A DNA stretch of 64,000 nucleotides from assembly GCA_051294375.1 (NCBI GenBank), contig CM119271.1, positions 13,321,039 to 13,385,038 on the forward strand. Reading direction: 5' to 3'. Below, in pieces: positions 47,313 through 58,933 of the stretch. How positions within the stretch are numbered: the stretch's first letter is position 1; the number at the start of each line of letters is the position of its first letter. The translations under genes were made by a program, and so were the position numbers. Under the pieces are notes generated by a model. The model saw only the letters and a program-made list of their open reading frames with translations, searched no databases and was not told the origin of the DNA. Origin of the DNA: Paraspadella gotoi (Eukaryota > Chaetognatha).

Positions 47313-47504
47313 TTTTTTCAAATTTAACAGTAACGACAAAAAGCGCGACAATAAAATTCGCTACAACAATAAAATTTTCAACTAATTGATAACCAAAAAT
47401 TGTTAAAGTAACAAATTCTACAACAAAAAATCATCATAATATGCGAGTACTAGATACAATTTGGAAAAAACAAGTTTGTGAAAACAATGTCACATCTGCC
47501 TACG

Positions 47505-48475
47505 ATAATTAAGCGGTAATACCATGATGGAAAAAAAAATTTTCGTGGTTACTTTCCAGGTATTTTTGAACATTTTAAATCAAGAATCGAAAAATAAAAT
47601 TTACATATCAAAAATCTTTGGCCTTTTGTGATTCATATGAACTGTGTCTCATTTATGTAAGACAAAAAATACAAGAGTTCCATGCAAAAGAAAATGAGTT
47701 GTCCAAAAAAATGTTTCCTTCTTTTTTATCTTTTTCATATCTACACTTTTCATTTATACTAATTTCCGGTTCTCTTATATTACTTTTTGAGTTAAACCAT
47801 TACTGTTAAAAATCCCTGCCTTTTCTCACTCTCATATTAAATAGTTATTTCATCATCTCCATTAGGATAGATTCAAGAATGAATCTTAATTCATGTCAAA
47901 AAAATAGCAGCATTAAAAATACATTAATGCTGTAGATGCTCCAGAATATTTTTTTATATTGTAAAGTATCAATAAAAGTTATAATGCTCCAGGTAACCTC
48001 TCTATAAACAAAGTTCTCATTTTTAAATGTAATATCAGAACTAAATATCAAACAAGTTTTAAAAAAAATCAAGATTTTGTTGAAATGAAAGACAATGCAT
48101 CATCACATTATGCAACAACAACTCAAACCTTGTTTACTTTATAAGTGATCAATCTTTTTCACTGCTTGCCAAAGACCATTTTTTACCCCAAATCTGATAA
48201 AAACTATCATGTCAGAGATATAATATTATTAATAATGTGAATAGTCCTCTTGATCAAAAAGAGGTGAAAACAGTTGGAGATAACATCTTTTGGAAGTATT
48301 TGAATGCATTAAATAATTTTATGCTGTTAAAAAATAATCTTTTTATTCAGTTCTAAGGATGTCATTTTACATATTAAAACTTATTTAACGGCCAAAAAAT
48401 ATATTTGACAATGAAATTAACCGACTTTTCCAAACCACGACAATTTTTTTTCTATCATGGTAAGCTAATCCGATG
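47505..48475. mobile_element. AT-rich non-autonomous DNA element with inverted ends
   Basis: The left end TACCATGATGGAAAAAAAAA, followed by TTTTCGTGGTT, is mirrored by AACCACGACAA, followed by TTTTTTTTCTATCATGGTA, at 48434-48467. The inverted ends are about 40 bases at roughly 85 percent identity by eye and enclose about 0.9 kb without any long open frame. I recognise no transposase. Confidence 0.55.
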
Positions 48476-48634
48476 ATAAATCACGATAATGTTTTCTGAT
48501 TTTCATAACTCGTAACATAAAAAATCATAACAGACTTCTTAATAAATCTATGAAAAAATCTATAAATCAAATGATCTACCAATCATTACCAGTAGCCTCG
48601 CCAATAACAGCTTGTATAATTATCCAATTGTTAA

Positions 48635-51080
48635 TCTTATTTCAACTTGGATAATTTGATCAACTTGGATAATTTGATCAACTTGGATAATATTGATCAA
48701 CTTGGATAATTTGATCAACTGGATAATTTGATCAACGTTGGATAATTTGATCAACTTGGATTAATATTTGATCAACTTGGATAATTTGATCAACTTGGAA
48801 ATTGATAACTTGGATAATTGATTCAACTTGGATAATTTGATCAACTGGATAATTTGATCAACTTGGGATAATTTGATCAACTGTGGATATTTGATCAAAC
48901 TTGGATAATTTGATCATTCAGACATTGGATAATTTTGATTCAACTTGATTTATTCATTGGATCAATTGATTCACTGATAATTTGATCAACTTGATAATTT
49001 TGATCAACTGGATAATTTGATCAAACTTGGATCATGGATATTGATCAACTTGGATAATTGTATATGATCAACTTGGATAATTGATATATATTATTATCAA
49101 CTTGGATAATTTGATCTAACTTGGATAATTTAATCAACTTGGATAATTTATCACTTGGATAATTTAATCAACTTGGATAATTGATCAACTTGGATAATAT
49201 GATCATCACTTGCATTAAATTTGATCACATTGATAATTTGATCAACTTAGCACTTAATTTATTCAACTTGATAATTTGATCAACTTTATAATTGATCAAC
49301 TTGATAATTGATCAACCTTGATAATTTGATAATACTTGCATAAATGTTGAAAACTTGATAATTTGCATAACTTTGCATAATTTGATCAACTTGTCATAAT
49401 CTTTGATCAACTTGCATAATTTTGATCAACTTGATAATTTGATCAACTGGATATTTGCATCATATAATTTATCAACTTGGATAATTTGATCAACTGATAA
49501 TTGATCAACTTGGATAATTGATCAACTTGGATAATTTGATAAATTGGATATTATCAACTTGGATAATTGATCAACTTGGATATTTGAATCAACTTGGATA
49601 ATTTGATCAACTTGGAATTAATTGATCACTGGATAATTGATCAACTTGGATAATTTGATCAATTGGATTAATTTATCAACTTGCATAATGATCACTGAGA
49701 TAATTTGATCAATTGGATAATTTGATCAACTTGATAATTGATCAACTTAAGATAATTTGATCAACTGGATAATTTGAATCAACTTGATAATTGATCAACT
49801 TGGATAATTTGATCAACTGGATAATTGTATCAACTTGGATAATTATCACTTGGATAATTATCAACTTGTAATTAATCAACTTGCATAATTTAATCAACTT
49901 GGATAATTTAATCAACTTGCATAATTTAATCAACTTGGAATAATTTAATCAACTTGATAATTTAATCACTTGAGATTAATTTAATCAACTTGGATAATTC
50001 TTAATCAACTTGGATAATTAATCAACTTGGATAATTTAATCAACATTGGATAATTTAATCAACTTGATCAAAATTAATCAACTTGATAATTAATCAACTT
50101 GGATAATTTAATCAACTTGATAATTTGATCAACTTGGATAATTTATCAACTTGTTGTAATAATTGATAATTTAATCAACTTGGATAAATTAATCAACTTG
50201 GATAATTATCAACTTGGTAATTTAATCAACTTGGATAATTTAAATCAACTTGGATAATTTAAAAGAACTTGGATAATTGATCAACTTGGATAATTTAATC
50301 AACTTGGATAATTAATCACTTGCATAATTTAATCAACTTGGATAATTTAATCAACTGATAATTTAATCAACTTGGATAATTAATCAACTTGGATAATTAA
50401 TCAACTGAAATTTAATTAAACTTGATAATTAATCAACTTGATAATTTAATCAACTTGGATAATTTATTCAACTTGATAATTTAATCAACTTGATAATTTA
50501 ATCAACTTGGATAATTTAATCAACTTGATATATTAATCAACTTGGATAATTTAATCAACTTGGATAATTTAATCAACTTGGATAATTTAATCAACTTGGA
50601 TAAATTTAATCAACTTGATATTAATCACTTGGATAATTTATCAACTTGATAATTTATCAACTTGGATAATTTAATCAACTGGATAATTAATCAACTTGGA
50701 TAACTTATAATTTGATAACTTATAACTTGGATAATTAATCACTGTAATTATCAAACTTGGATAATTTGATCAACTTGGATAATTAATCAACTTGGATTAA
50801 CTTAATCAACTGGATAATTTAATCAACTGGATAATTTATCAACTTGATAATTTGATCAACTTGGATAAATTTGATCAACGAATTTATCAACTTGGATAAT
50901 TATATCAACTTGAAGATAATTATCAACTTGGATAATTTTAATCAACTTGGATAATTTATCAACTTGGATAATTTAAATCAACTTGGATATTTAATCAACT
51001 TGCATAATTTAATCAACTTGCATAATTTATTCAACTTGCATAATTTAATCAACTTGCATAAATTTTTGGTCAACTTGCAT
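48635..51080. repeat. Satellite array of an 18-bp unit
   Basis: About 130 units of AACTTGGATAATTTGATC and its variants follow head to tail over 2.4 kb. Two versions alternate in blocks: TTGATCAA dominates from 48.64 to 49.85 kb, TTAATCAA dominates from 49.86 to 50.75 kb, then there is a short return to TTGATCAA near 50.76-50.88 kb and TTAATCAA again. Many units have one-base gaps, probably long-read noise. The junctions are flanked by unrelated AT-rich sequence. Confidence 0.92.
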
Positions 51081-51367
51081 AAATTTTTGGTCAACTTGCA
51101 ATCAATCAATCCGACTAAAAATTTTGATTACAAATAACACAAAATCAATCAATATCACATTATTAAAATAGCAATCTATATCACATTATTAAAATAGCAA
51201 TCTATATCACATCTACAGTTTTCCGAAAAAATTATTATCACGGTAGGCAAAACTTGCCAAGAACAATAGAAAAATAAGGCACGAATAGAGATCAGTTTGT
51301 AAGATAGCTTAAGATAGTATGTACTCGGGCATTGCCAAAGTTCACCACGCCCATAAGCATGACTTTT

Positions 51368-51545
51368 TCAGTTGTGACCCGGTGGCTCATTTAATAAAGC
51401 TATCAGCTCATGACCACTGGGTACCGGGTTCAATCCCAACTCGGTACCTACTCTGAGGGAAGCGAGTGGACGCCCGTAAGACCGCTTATGGGACGTGGAA
51501 AACCCTCAAGCCTGGTTCCAAGCCCAGGACCCGTTCCATGGCCGC
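51368..51545 (+). mobile_element. tRNA-derived SINE, family B
   Basis: The head carries a TGGCTCATTTAATAAAGC A-box-like word and a perfect B box GGTTCAATCCC. The body GGAAGCGAGTGGACGCCCGT and the tail containing CCTGGTTCCAAGCCCAGGAC are shared with the reverse copy at 39120-39318. It ends next to the 3' end of the kinase gene. The exact 3' end and target duplication are not clear. Confidence 0.75.
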
Positions 51546-51554
51546 TAGAGGTAT

Positions 51555-52316
51555 TTAAAAGTCGGGCTTGACCAATCCCGTCTCCAAATCCACTTCTCCC
51601 CGAACCTCTTCTCTCCTCATGAACTTAAACCATGGATGATCCAATGCGTCGTCCACGGTCAGCCGTTCATGAGGATCCAATTGAAGGCATTCGAGTATGA
51701 GGTCGGAGAGATGTGGAGATGCCCGCCCCTTCATCGTGTCCGTGAAGTCCAACGAATCGGGCGGCCTGCGAACTCCTCCGCCTTCGATTTTGCCCGCGCT
51801 GAGGATTCGCTTCCCGTTCTCGCAGAGCCCGTCCCCTTCGCCGCCCTCGCAGCCGCATTCGCTGCAGCCGCAACTGCAGGAGCCGTCCGAGTTTTTGCCG
51901 CACACCACGTCTCCGCAGTGGCAGGCGGAGCTGGCGTAGCGCGGCGTATTGTCGGGGCGGACAAAGTCTTGGGCTCGCGTAGCGCGAGAGGTCAAGCTGT
52001 GCGGCATGCATCCGAGCAATTCGCTGATGGCGGCGAATTGGTCTTCGGTGTTGCAGCCATGAAATAAAACTTCCCCCGTGAGCAACTCGGCCAAGATGCA
52101 GCCGAAAGACCACATGTCGAAGGGTTTGTCTGTCGGGGCGCCGAGGATGAGTTCGGGAGGGCGGTAGAAGCGCGTCCCGAAGTTTGTGGAGGGAACTTGG
52201 CCCGAGTGGAAAGAGAGGCCAAGATCCAGGAGCTTGAGGCCAAGTTTGTTGAGCTGGAAAATATTAGGGGGGAGAGAGGGGAGAGATTAGTTGGGTTTGG
52301 GTGGTGGTAGGAGGGA

Positions 52317-52362
<46 letters not shown>

Positions 52363-55300
52363 AGGAACGAGAGAGTAGAGCGTAATAGAAACAACTATGG
52401 CTAATTATTTGACCCTTTTTTTTTCGAAAGCGCGCATTTTAAATTCAGAATCAAATTCGTTTATAATGTAAAATTTGGGTTAAATTTCAATGATAAAGAT
52501 TAAGTTAAAGATTATGGTTAAGAATTAAGCTCGGGATTTGGTTAGATTTTTGGTTAAGGATCAGGGTTAAAAAATAAAGTTAAGGATTAGAATGAGGGAT
52601 CAGGTGAGGGTTAGATATTAAAATTAAATTCAGGAATTAGGAATAAAAACTGGACGCCTTTGAAAAATAGTGCCGATTATTTGAATAGAAACGAACTTTT
52701 AAAAAGTATTTTTAAAGCTTTTATGATTAAATATATAAATTAAATAAATAAATATATAAATTAAATAATGAATAAATAAATTAAATAAATAAATATAAAT
52801 ATATAAATTAGATATACAAATATATAAATTAATTAAATAAATATATAAATATATTAATTAATTAAATAAATAAATAATTAAATAAATAAATAATTAAATA
52901 AATAAATAATTAAATAAATAAATAATTAAATAAATACTTAATTAATTAAATAATCAAATAAATAATTAAGTAAATAATCAATTGATTAAATAATTAAATA
53001 ATTAAATAAAGAAATAAATAAATATATAATTAAATAAAAAATAATTAAATAAATAAATAAATATATAATTAAATAAAAAATAATAAAAAAAATAAAAAAA
53101 TATATAATTAAATAAAAAATAAATAAAAAAAATAAAAAATATATAATTAAATAAAAATAAATAAAAAAATATATAATTAAATAAAAAAAATTAAATAAAT
53201 AATTAAATAAATAATTAAATAATTAAATAAATAAATAAAAAAATATATAATTAAATAAAAAATAATTAAATAAATAATTAAATAAATAAATAATTAAATA
53301 AATAAATAAATAGGCAATGAGCTTATGGTTGCCATGTTCATTTGTTTATAATAGTTGAATTAACACACTACTAAATATATTTAATTAATTGGAATACCTT
53401 TATGTAAAGTGCATAGGTGGCACTGTCAGCAAATGCTTTAACTTTGGTGAGAAATTCACAGGATCGAATCCTGGCTAAAAATCTTTTCTTTATTATTGAT
53501 AAATTGTAAAGTTAATTATTTAGATTAATTAGAGAACAGTGTTTATCGTAATCCAAGTGGTTACTCAAGTAGCTGGACCGACCTCGGCTGAAAAGTTCAG
53601 GAGATCCAGTCTACATAATAAATAAAAAAAAAAAAAAAAAAAAGCAGCATCTCACCGTAAAAGCCACGTTGTCCGGCTTCAGGTCGCAATGTACGATCCC
53701 GTTATCGTGAAGATGCTTTATCCCCAAGAGCATCGCGTAGGCCATCCTCCTGACGGCCTCCTCCGAGAATCCCCCGTACCCCCCGGCCTCGTGACGTTCG
53801 TCGACGCTGTGGCCGAGAAACTCGAATACGAGGACCGGGTGTCCGCGGAAGTCAGGGTGGAAGTCTTTGAGGCTGACCACGNNNNNNNNNNCCTCGGGGT
53901 CGGCCTCGGCGAGAGTCTGCAAGAAAGAGACCTCTCGCCGAGCCTCTTCGATAACGAAATCGTTACGACGGAGGATTTTTATTGCGACCGGCTTGAAGGT
54001 TTTGTAGTCGACGGCTGCGAGGACTTGGCCGAAGCCTCCTTGGCCTGTGGAGAGGGAGGGAGAAGAAGAGATAGAGGAAGGGGGGGAAGAGATTGGTAGA
54101 GGGGAAAAAAAAAACAAACAAACAATCATTATTACAAAATATGAAAAACTATTTATAATCGTCATCTTTCGATAATTTTATTACTTTTTCTTAATTTTGA
54201 CCAAGAAAAATAAACATTTTTGAAGGTTGTAGTTATATTTTTTTATTTAACTTTTTATGCTCTATCAGAATCCATCAAAAGAAGTTAAGATTGATTAAAA
54301 AAAAAATTTTATCATTATATAGTAATATTGTAATTTTGATAGCAATAATAAAAGCATTAAACTCGGAACTTTTTTAAAAAAATTCTTTTTTTTTACCTGA
54401 AAGTAGACTTTAAAGTTTTGAACCCCCGCCCCTTTTGAATTTAATTTCATCAGTAGATTTATATTATTAGTAAAACTAGGCGATATTAAATTAAGTCGAG
54501 AGCGTTTCAAAAAATAGTACTTAATGCCCTCTTTTGCCATCAATTTAGATATTGTGGCGGTATAGTTGCACACCGCCTCACGTCCACCATCGTTCAGCCA
54601 ATCCCGTTGGCTCAGAGGGGGAACACACAATACCAAGCGTTACGTTCCATGTTCGGTCCTAACGATTTCCCTCTGCGTTGGCAAAGCGAAACCGTCCTAG
54701 GGTAACCGCGCCAGTGACAGGAGGCGTCACTGAGGGTCGGAAGCCCCCAAAGCCAACAGTGAGACGTCCCATCCCAATGGGCATCACAGGCAACCCGGCT
54801 GTTGCCATGATATACAAAAAAATAGCCCTTGCCTCTCAAAAAAAAAAAAAAACCTAAAATCACCGACTCTAACTTACCAATGACTTTGACGACTTTGTAT
54901 CTGAAGGCGATATGGTCTTCACAAAGATACTTGTAAAAACCATTTTCGTCATCAAAGTCAAGGCGTCCTTCATTGACGAAGTGTTCGTTTTTCCTGCGAA
55001 GTAGAGAAAATTTAAGGTTAATTAAGGTCGCTTGGAACTTTAATTATTGATATTACTGTTTTGATAACCGAAGTGAGTTACGAAATTTTTTTTTTAAAAT
55101 GGTTATTGTTAAAAAAATTATTTAAAAGGGGACTCGAAAAAAATTTTACCTTTGATTTTGATAAGGGTCAAAATAAAATGTAATTTTACAAAAATAAAAT
55201 AAAATTTCGCGGAATTGTCGTGAAAACATTTCAAGATGAAAATGAATTATACTTTCAAGTTTTTAACGAAATAATTACATAATTTCAATCACCCTTTTTT

Positions 55301-55723
55301 TTTAATAACACCGATATATATCAATAAAACGATTATTTTTTACATATTTTACTCATAACAAGTACATGATACACAATTAATTACACAAGTATGATGTACT
55401 AAAATCAGCGGCCATTGGCGCAGGAGGCAATTCATACGCCTCCCAACCCAAAGGTCCGGGGTTCTCGCCCGGTGGTCGCCGGGTAGTTAACAGGGAAGGG
55501 CCGCTTAACCCGCCTGTAACACGGAGTTACAGCCTGATCCGAAGCACAAAACTCATAACAATTATTACCGTCTCGAGTATACATTCGCCACTTACCTTCG
55601 AGCGTCGACGCCGCCGTAGAGAACTTCACCGAAATTCTTCGACTCCTCCTCCTCCCATTCGGTGAGAATCTTCACCGGAGCTTGGGGCTCCGGAGCAGCG
55701 AGTGGCGGAGCCATCTCCGGCAT
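51555..55723 (-). CDS. DYRK-like CMGC protein kinase, four exons
   Basis: Minus-strand exons 55723-55596, 54993-54878, 54044-53656 and 52253-51555 join in phase to about 443 residues. The N-terminal LTEWEEEESKNFGEVLYGG is a DYRK-homology-box-like segment. FYKYLCEDHIAFRYKVVKVIG leads into the glycine loop (GQGGFGQV), VAIK lysine and HCDLKPDN catalytic loop, whose HCD is typical of DYRK/HIPK/CLK. Then come DLG (residues 221-223, in place of DFG), RFYRPPE and MWSFGCILAELLTG. The DYRK autophosphorylated YxY is absent (STNFGT). A cysteine-rich insert of about 40 residues lies before the C-lobe helices, which end DDALDHPWF. Ten N at 53882 sit inside exon 3 but keep the frame. It probably phosphorylates serine/threonine. 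The start used is ATG 55723. Confidence 0.88.
51820..51930 (-). other. Cysteine-rich insert in the kinase C-lobe
   Basis: Residues about 321-355 contain nine cysteines and a histidine (CHCGDVVC, then CSCGCSECGC, then C) with many Gly, Ser and Asp. The position matches the CMGC insert region after the 'ELLG' helix, where DYRKs have a short loop. Spacing such as CxC and CxxC could hold metal, but no known finger pattern fits. The region is open and in frame with the flanking kinase core. Confidence 0.8.
52320..52378 (+). repeat. (GA)n microsatellite in kinase intron 3
   Basis: A short pure GA run follows a G-rich stretch just upstream (minus-strand sense) of the last kinase exon. Confidence 0.9.
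52720..53310. repeat. AT-only (AAAT/AATTAAATA)n low-complexity array
   Basis: Nearly 600 bases contain almost only A and T in AAATAAATAATTAAATA-like words, inside kinase intron 3. No gene content was seen. Confidence 0.9.
53408..53643 (+). mobile_element. SINE-like element with poly(A) tail
   Basis: A tRNA-like head (GGTGGCACTGTCAGCAAATG) with B-box-like GGATCGAATCC at 53461 is followed by unique sequence and a 20-base A run at 53624-53643. It lies opposite to the kinase, ending just 12 bases from exon 3. I found no second copy in the window, so the family assignment rests on structure only. Confidence 0.5.
53882..53891. other. Assembly gap (10 N) in kinase exon 3
   Basis: The frame is kept on both sides (TLAEADPE ... 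VVSLKDF). Relatives have about the same number of residues here, so the gap may be close to true size. Confidence 0.95.
54565..54853 (+). mobile_element. Poly(A)-tailed retroposon-like element in kinase intron 2
   Basis: About 275 bases of moderately GC-rich sequence (CCATCCCAATGGGCATCACA, then ACCCGGCTGTTGCC) differ sharply from the AT-rich intron and end in a 15-base A run. It could be the 3' end of a LINE or a SINE. No open frame or B box was recognised and no second copy was seen here. Confidence 0.45.
55408..55572 (+). mobile_element. tRNA-derived SINE, family A, in kinase intron 1
   Basis: This closely resembles 45459-45650 (GGCCATTGGCGCAGGAGGCA head, AACCCGCCTGTAACACGGAG body) but lacks about 35 bases of the 3' part (the segment reading CTTAATATTGAACGGTTCTG elsewhere). 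The B-box-like word is GGGTTCTCGCCC. Confidence 0.75.
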
Positions 55724-56154
55724 CGAGCGCGGATGTATCTCCCTATCGCGGAGACGTATCGCGAAACCTTTCACGACTCACGATATAGGGAAAGTGTGGT
55801 CGGGCGGGGGGAGGAGGAGAAGGGTAGGGGGAGGAAGAAATGGAGGATGGAGAGGGGGAGGTGGAAGGAGGAAGATGATTAAGGGGAGAAATATTAGCGT
55901 GAGGAGGTAGGTTTTGGACGAAACGATGCTTCTCGCGAATGGGAGGCATCTTGAGTTGGAGTGAGAATGGAGACGAGAGACGGGAGGAGAGAGAGAGTAA
56001 GATGGAGAGCGAGAGAGAGAAAGAGTTTAGTTTGTGTTGCGAAAAGTTTGGAGATTCGTTTCGGTTCGAAAATACGAGATTGCGATTATTTTTGAGGTCG
56101 AATTTGGAGATAAAATTTCGTTTCGTCAAAAAAGAAAAATTTTTTTTGCGAATA

Positions 56155-56188
56155 GAGGAAAGTTAGAGACGGGGTCGTGGCTTTTATA
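56155..56188 (-). promoter_or_regulatory. TATA-type core promoter of the kinase gene
   Basis: On the minus strand TATAAAAG lies at 56188-56181. Transcription would start about 25-31 bases downstream, near 56157-56164 (TCTAACTTTCC). The leader then runs to the ATG at 55723. It contains an earlier ATG at 55949 (MPPIREKHRFVQ...) in a good context, whose frame stops at 55743 before the kinase start. This is a long upstream reading frame, or an exon end with an unseen mini-intron. Confidence 0.65.
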
Positions 56189-56339
56189 TGGGGAGATCGA
56201 GGGATCGAAGGAGGAGGAAGAGGAAGAGAGAGACAGAGATAGAGAGATAGAGACAGAGACGCCAAGGAATCGAGATTTTTCGGCTTCTTCGTCGTTTTCT
56301 TCGTCGTCTTCGTTTCCTCTTCTCGCTTCTTTTTTCGAC

Positions 56340-56440
56340 ACCATAAATCCTCTGACTGTTCCTTGTCGTTGTTGTCGTCGTCTTCGTCGTTGTCGTCGTC
56401 GTCTTCGTCGTTGTCGTCATCGTCGTCTTCGTCAAAGTGT
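56340..56440 (+). repeat. (CGT/TCG)n trinucleotide region
   Basis: TTGTCGTCGTCGTCTTCG words repeat imperfectly upstream of the kinase promoter. A second such run lies at 56660-56700. Confidence 0.8.
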
Positions 56441-56572
56441 ATCTAGATTTTATCTCATGTAGCTAATTTCTTTATGTAGCATTTCCGTTAATTTCTAAAA
56501 ACAAAATCTAATAATGATAATATTAAATTAAAATTCTATCCAAATCACTTTTGTTTCGAAAATTATCTTTTC

Positions 56573-56612
<40 letters not shown>

Positions 56613-57049
56613 GAGGTAAGGTGAAACGACGCCAAAAAAACTCGACGACTGTTATCAACAGTGTCGTCGTCGTGGTCGTCGTCGTCGTCGTCGTCGCAAA
56701 CGATTCCCTTCTTGGCAAAAGAAAGAAAGTAGTAATATTATATTTTCATTCTCACGTGATTACAAAAATATAAAACGTACGTGAATGAAGGATTCCATGG
56801 TACAGTACTTAGTTTCTGCCAATTTTTTATGAGAACGATGCAGCGTGACATTAGTTATACGACATTTCAAAGAACTTTTAAAAGATCGAGGGACCGGCGC
56901 AACTAAAAATCGCTTGTCAGTTTTAATTAATAATGATTAGTCAGTTAATAAAGATAATAATAAAAATAATAATAGAGGAAACTTTTTATAGTTTGTTTAT
57001 TTTCCTTGCGTTTTAGTAGATAAATTAAAATATAAATTAACTAGACTGT

Positions 57050-57195
57050 GAGAGAGTCTTGATTTAAAGCTTGCTACGTTATTATATTTTAACAGGGATG
57101 AAGGCCTTAAACCACCAAAGCTTGTCCAAAACTACGGGCGAGATAGCTTATTAATAATTAATTATTATTCATTCTTAAATTGGTTGTATCAATCT
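57050..57195 (-). repeat. Dispersed repeat family C, reverse copy
   Basis: The reverse complement matches 60590-60765: TTGGTACAAC-like start, AATAAGCTATCTCGCCC, GCTTTGGTGGTTTAAGGCCT, and an end GCAAGCTTTAAATC. Partial forward copies lie at 57925-58010 and 46980-47040. No tRNA box was seen, so the class is unknown. Confidence 0.6.
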
Positions 57196-58011
57196 CTTTC
57201 AGTTTTTAATCGAGTGACAACAATAATAATTTATTTGAACTGACGAAGGCTGTTACGTAATAACAAACTGAGGCTACTTACAACCGATATTGTTATTTCG
57301 ACTAACCTAATTCTCTATTTCTCGATACTCTTTTTATGTTTTCTTTCGGAACACGAATTCTATGGGACTACTAGCGCTCCCTTTTGTTTTTTAAAGACTT
57401 TCTATAAACAACTAAGAACGAATTCCGACGCCACGCTTGTCGATTGCTCATTGTTTCCCGCCATTGTTTCCCGCCATTGTTTCACCGTTTCCCTGCATTG
57501 TGAATATTTCAACCACGTGGTTCAACTGTGAGTTTTTCGTTAGGCGTTCACTGTTTTTTGATTTAGCTGTATCTTTTTTAAAATAAACTAGATATTTTAA
57601 ATTTGATTTGTTTTAGTTAACTAGCAAGTAGTGAACTTTACTTAGAGAAGCAATTCTTTCGTATAATTTTGGCTTCTAAAACGAGTAAGAGTATCTCTTT
57701 AAAATGTAAATATTCATATTTACTGAGTTTTTTAAAAGAAGCTAGTCGCCTTAAGATCGAGGTTCGATACAAAGGCTAACCCAGACCCAAAACATGTCCT
57801 TTTTTTAATGTAAAATAAACTAATTTATCTGACCAACGCGTGAGTCATCCCGACAGCTCGTTCTGGGTTCTAACTGGGTTGACTCCCGTTCAATTGACTT
57901 TGCAAAGCTATTTCACTAACTAATGAAATGGGTACAACCAATGTAAAAAATTAACTATTTATTAAATTACTAAACTATCTTGTCACCTTAACCTCCGCTA
58001 TGGGAGGTTAA

Positions 58012-58080
58012 AATCTGCCATTTGTTAAAGTCTGCCATTTGTTAAAGTCTGCCATTTGTTAAAGTCTGCCATTTGTCTCC
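58012..58080 (+). repeat. 17-bp tandem repeat, four copies
   Basis: TCTGCCATTTGTTAAAG is repeated four times without change, the last copy truncated. Confidence 0.95.
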
Positions 58081-58780
58081 TGGCCAATGAGAGAGTTCCA
58101 TTCTACTTCCTTCGAATCTTTTACTCGCGTCGCCGATCCGGTTTCTTGAGGTTGATTCCTCTGCGATGAGATAAAAACCTAGAAAAATCCTGTTAACTTT
58201 CAATCAAATTCAAAACTCTGTAGAAGACGAAAAATAGTAATAATAAAAGTAAGAAGAAGGTATAATGTTTTTAAGCTCTTTTAATTGTATAAATCAATTA
58301 CTACCTTACTTCAACGGGGAATACGATATTTAATCGAACTAACATAAAACCGCTCTTCCTTTAAACACCGTATTATAAATCTTATGTTAGTAACTACACT
58401 GGAAAGAAGCCCGAGGTTTCGTAACTTATTGCAGCTAAAAGAAGTGCGTCTATTTCTATTTATAAACTAGCAAACAATTTAACATTCTATAAGAATAAAT
58501 AAATCTTGGAACGCGTGGAGGTCCAAGTTTCAAATCAAGACAAAGAAAGAAAGTTAGCGTCGACTTAATTTGAAAAGTCTAGTCTGTATATGTTCAAATA
58601 CTCCAGTCAAACTCGGTTTTTATCGATGATTAGTCTGAATGAATCGGTTAGTTTTTCACGAGATTTCGATTTTGATATTTAGTAATGCGAAATAATTTTC
58701 TCTTCGGAATAACTTTGACTGAGTTTTTTTTTACCTGGGCTTGTAAAATTGTCACCATGTATTCATTTAAAAAAATTTAA

Positions 58781-58933
<153 letters not shown>

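Noticed and set aside
48635-51080. CRISPR-like array
   Set aside because: The 18-bp units are contiguous with no spacers, in an animal genome. It is a satellite.
53400-53475. Functional tRNA gene
   Set aside because: It has a B-box-like word but no complete cloverleaf and ends in a poly(A)-tailed element. It fits a SINE better.
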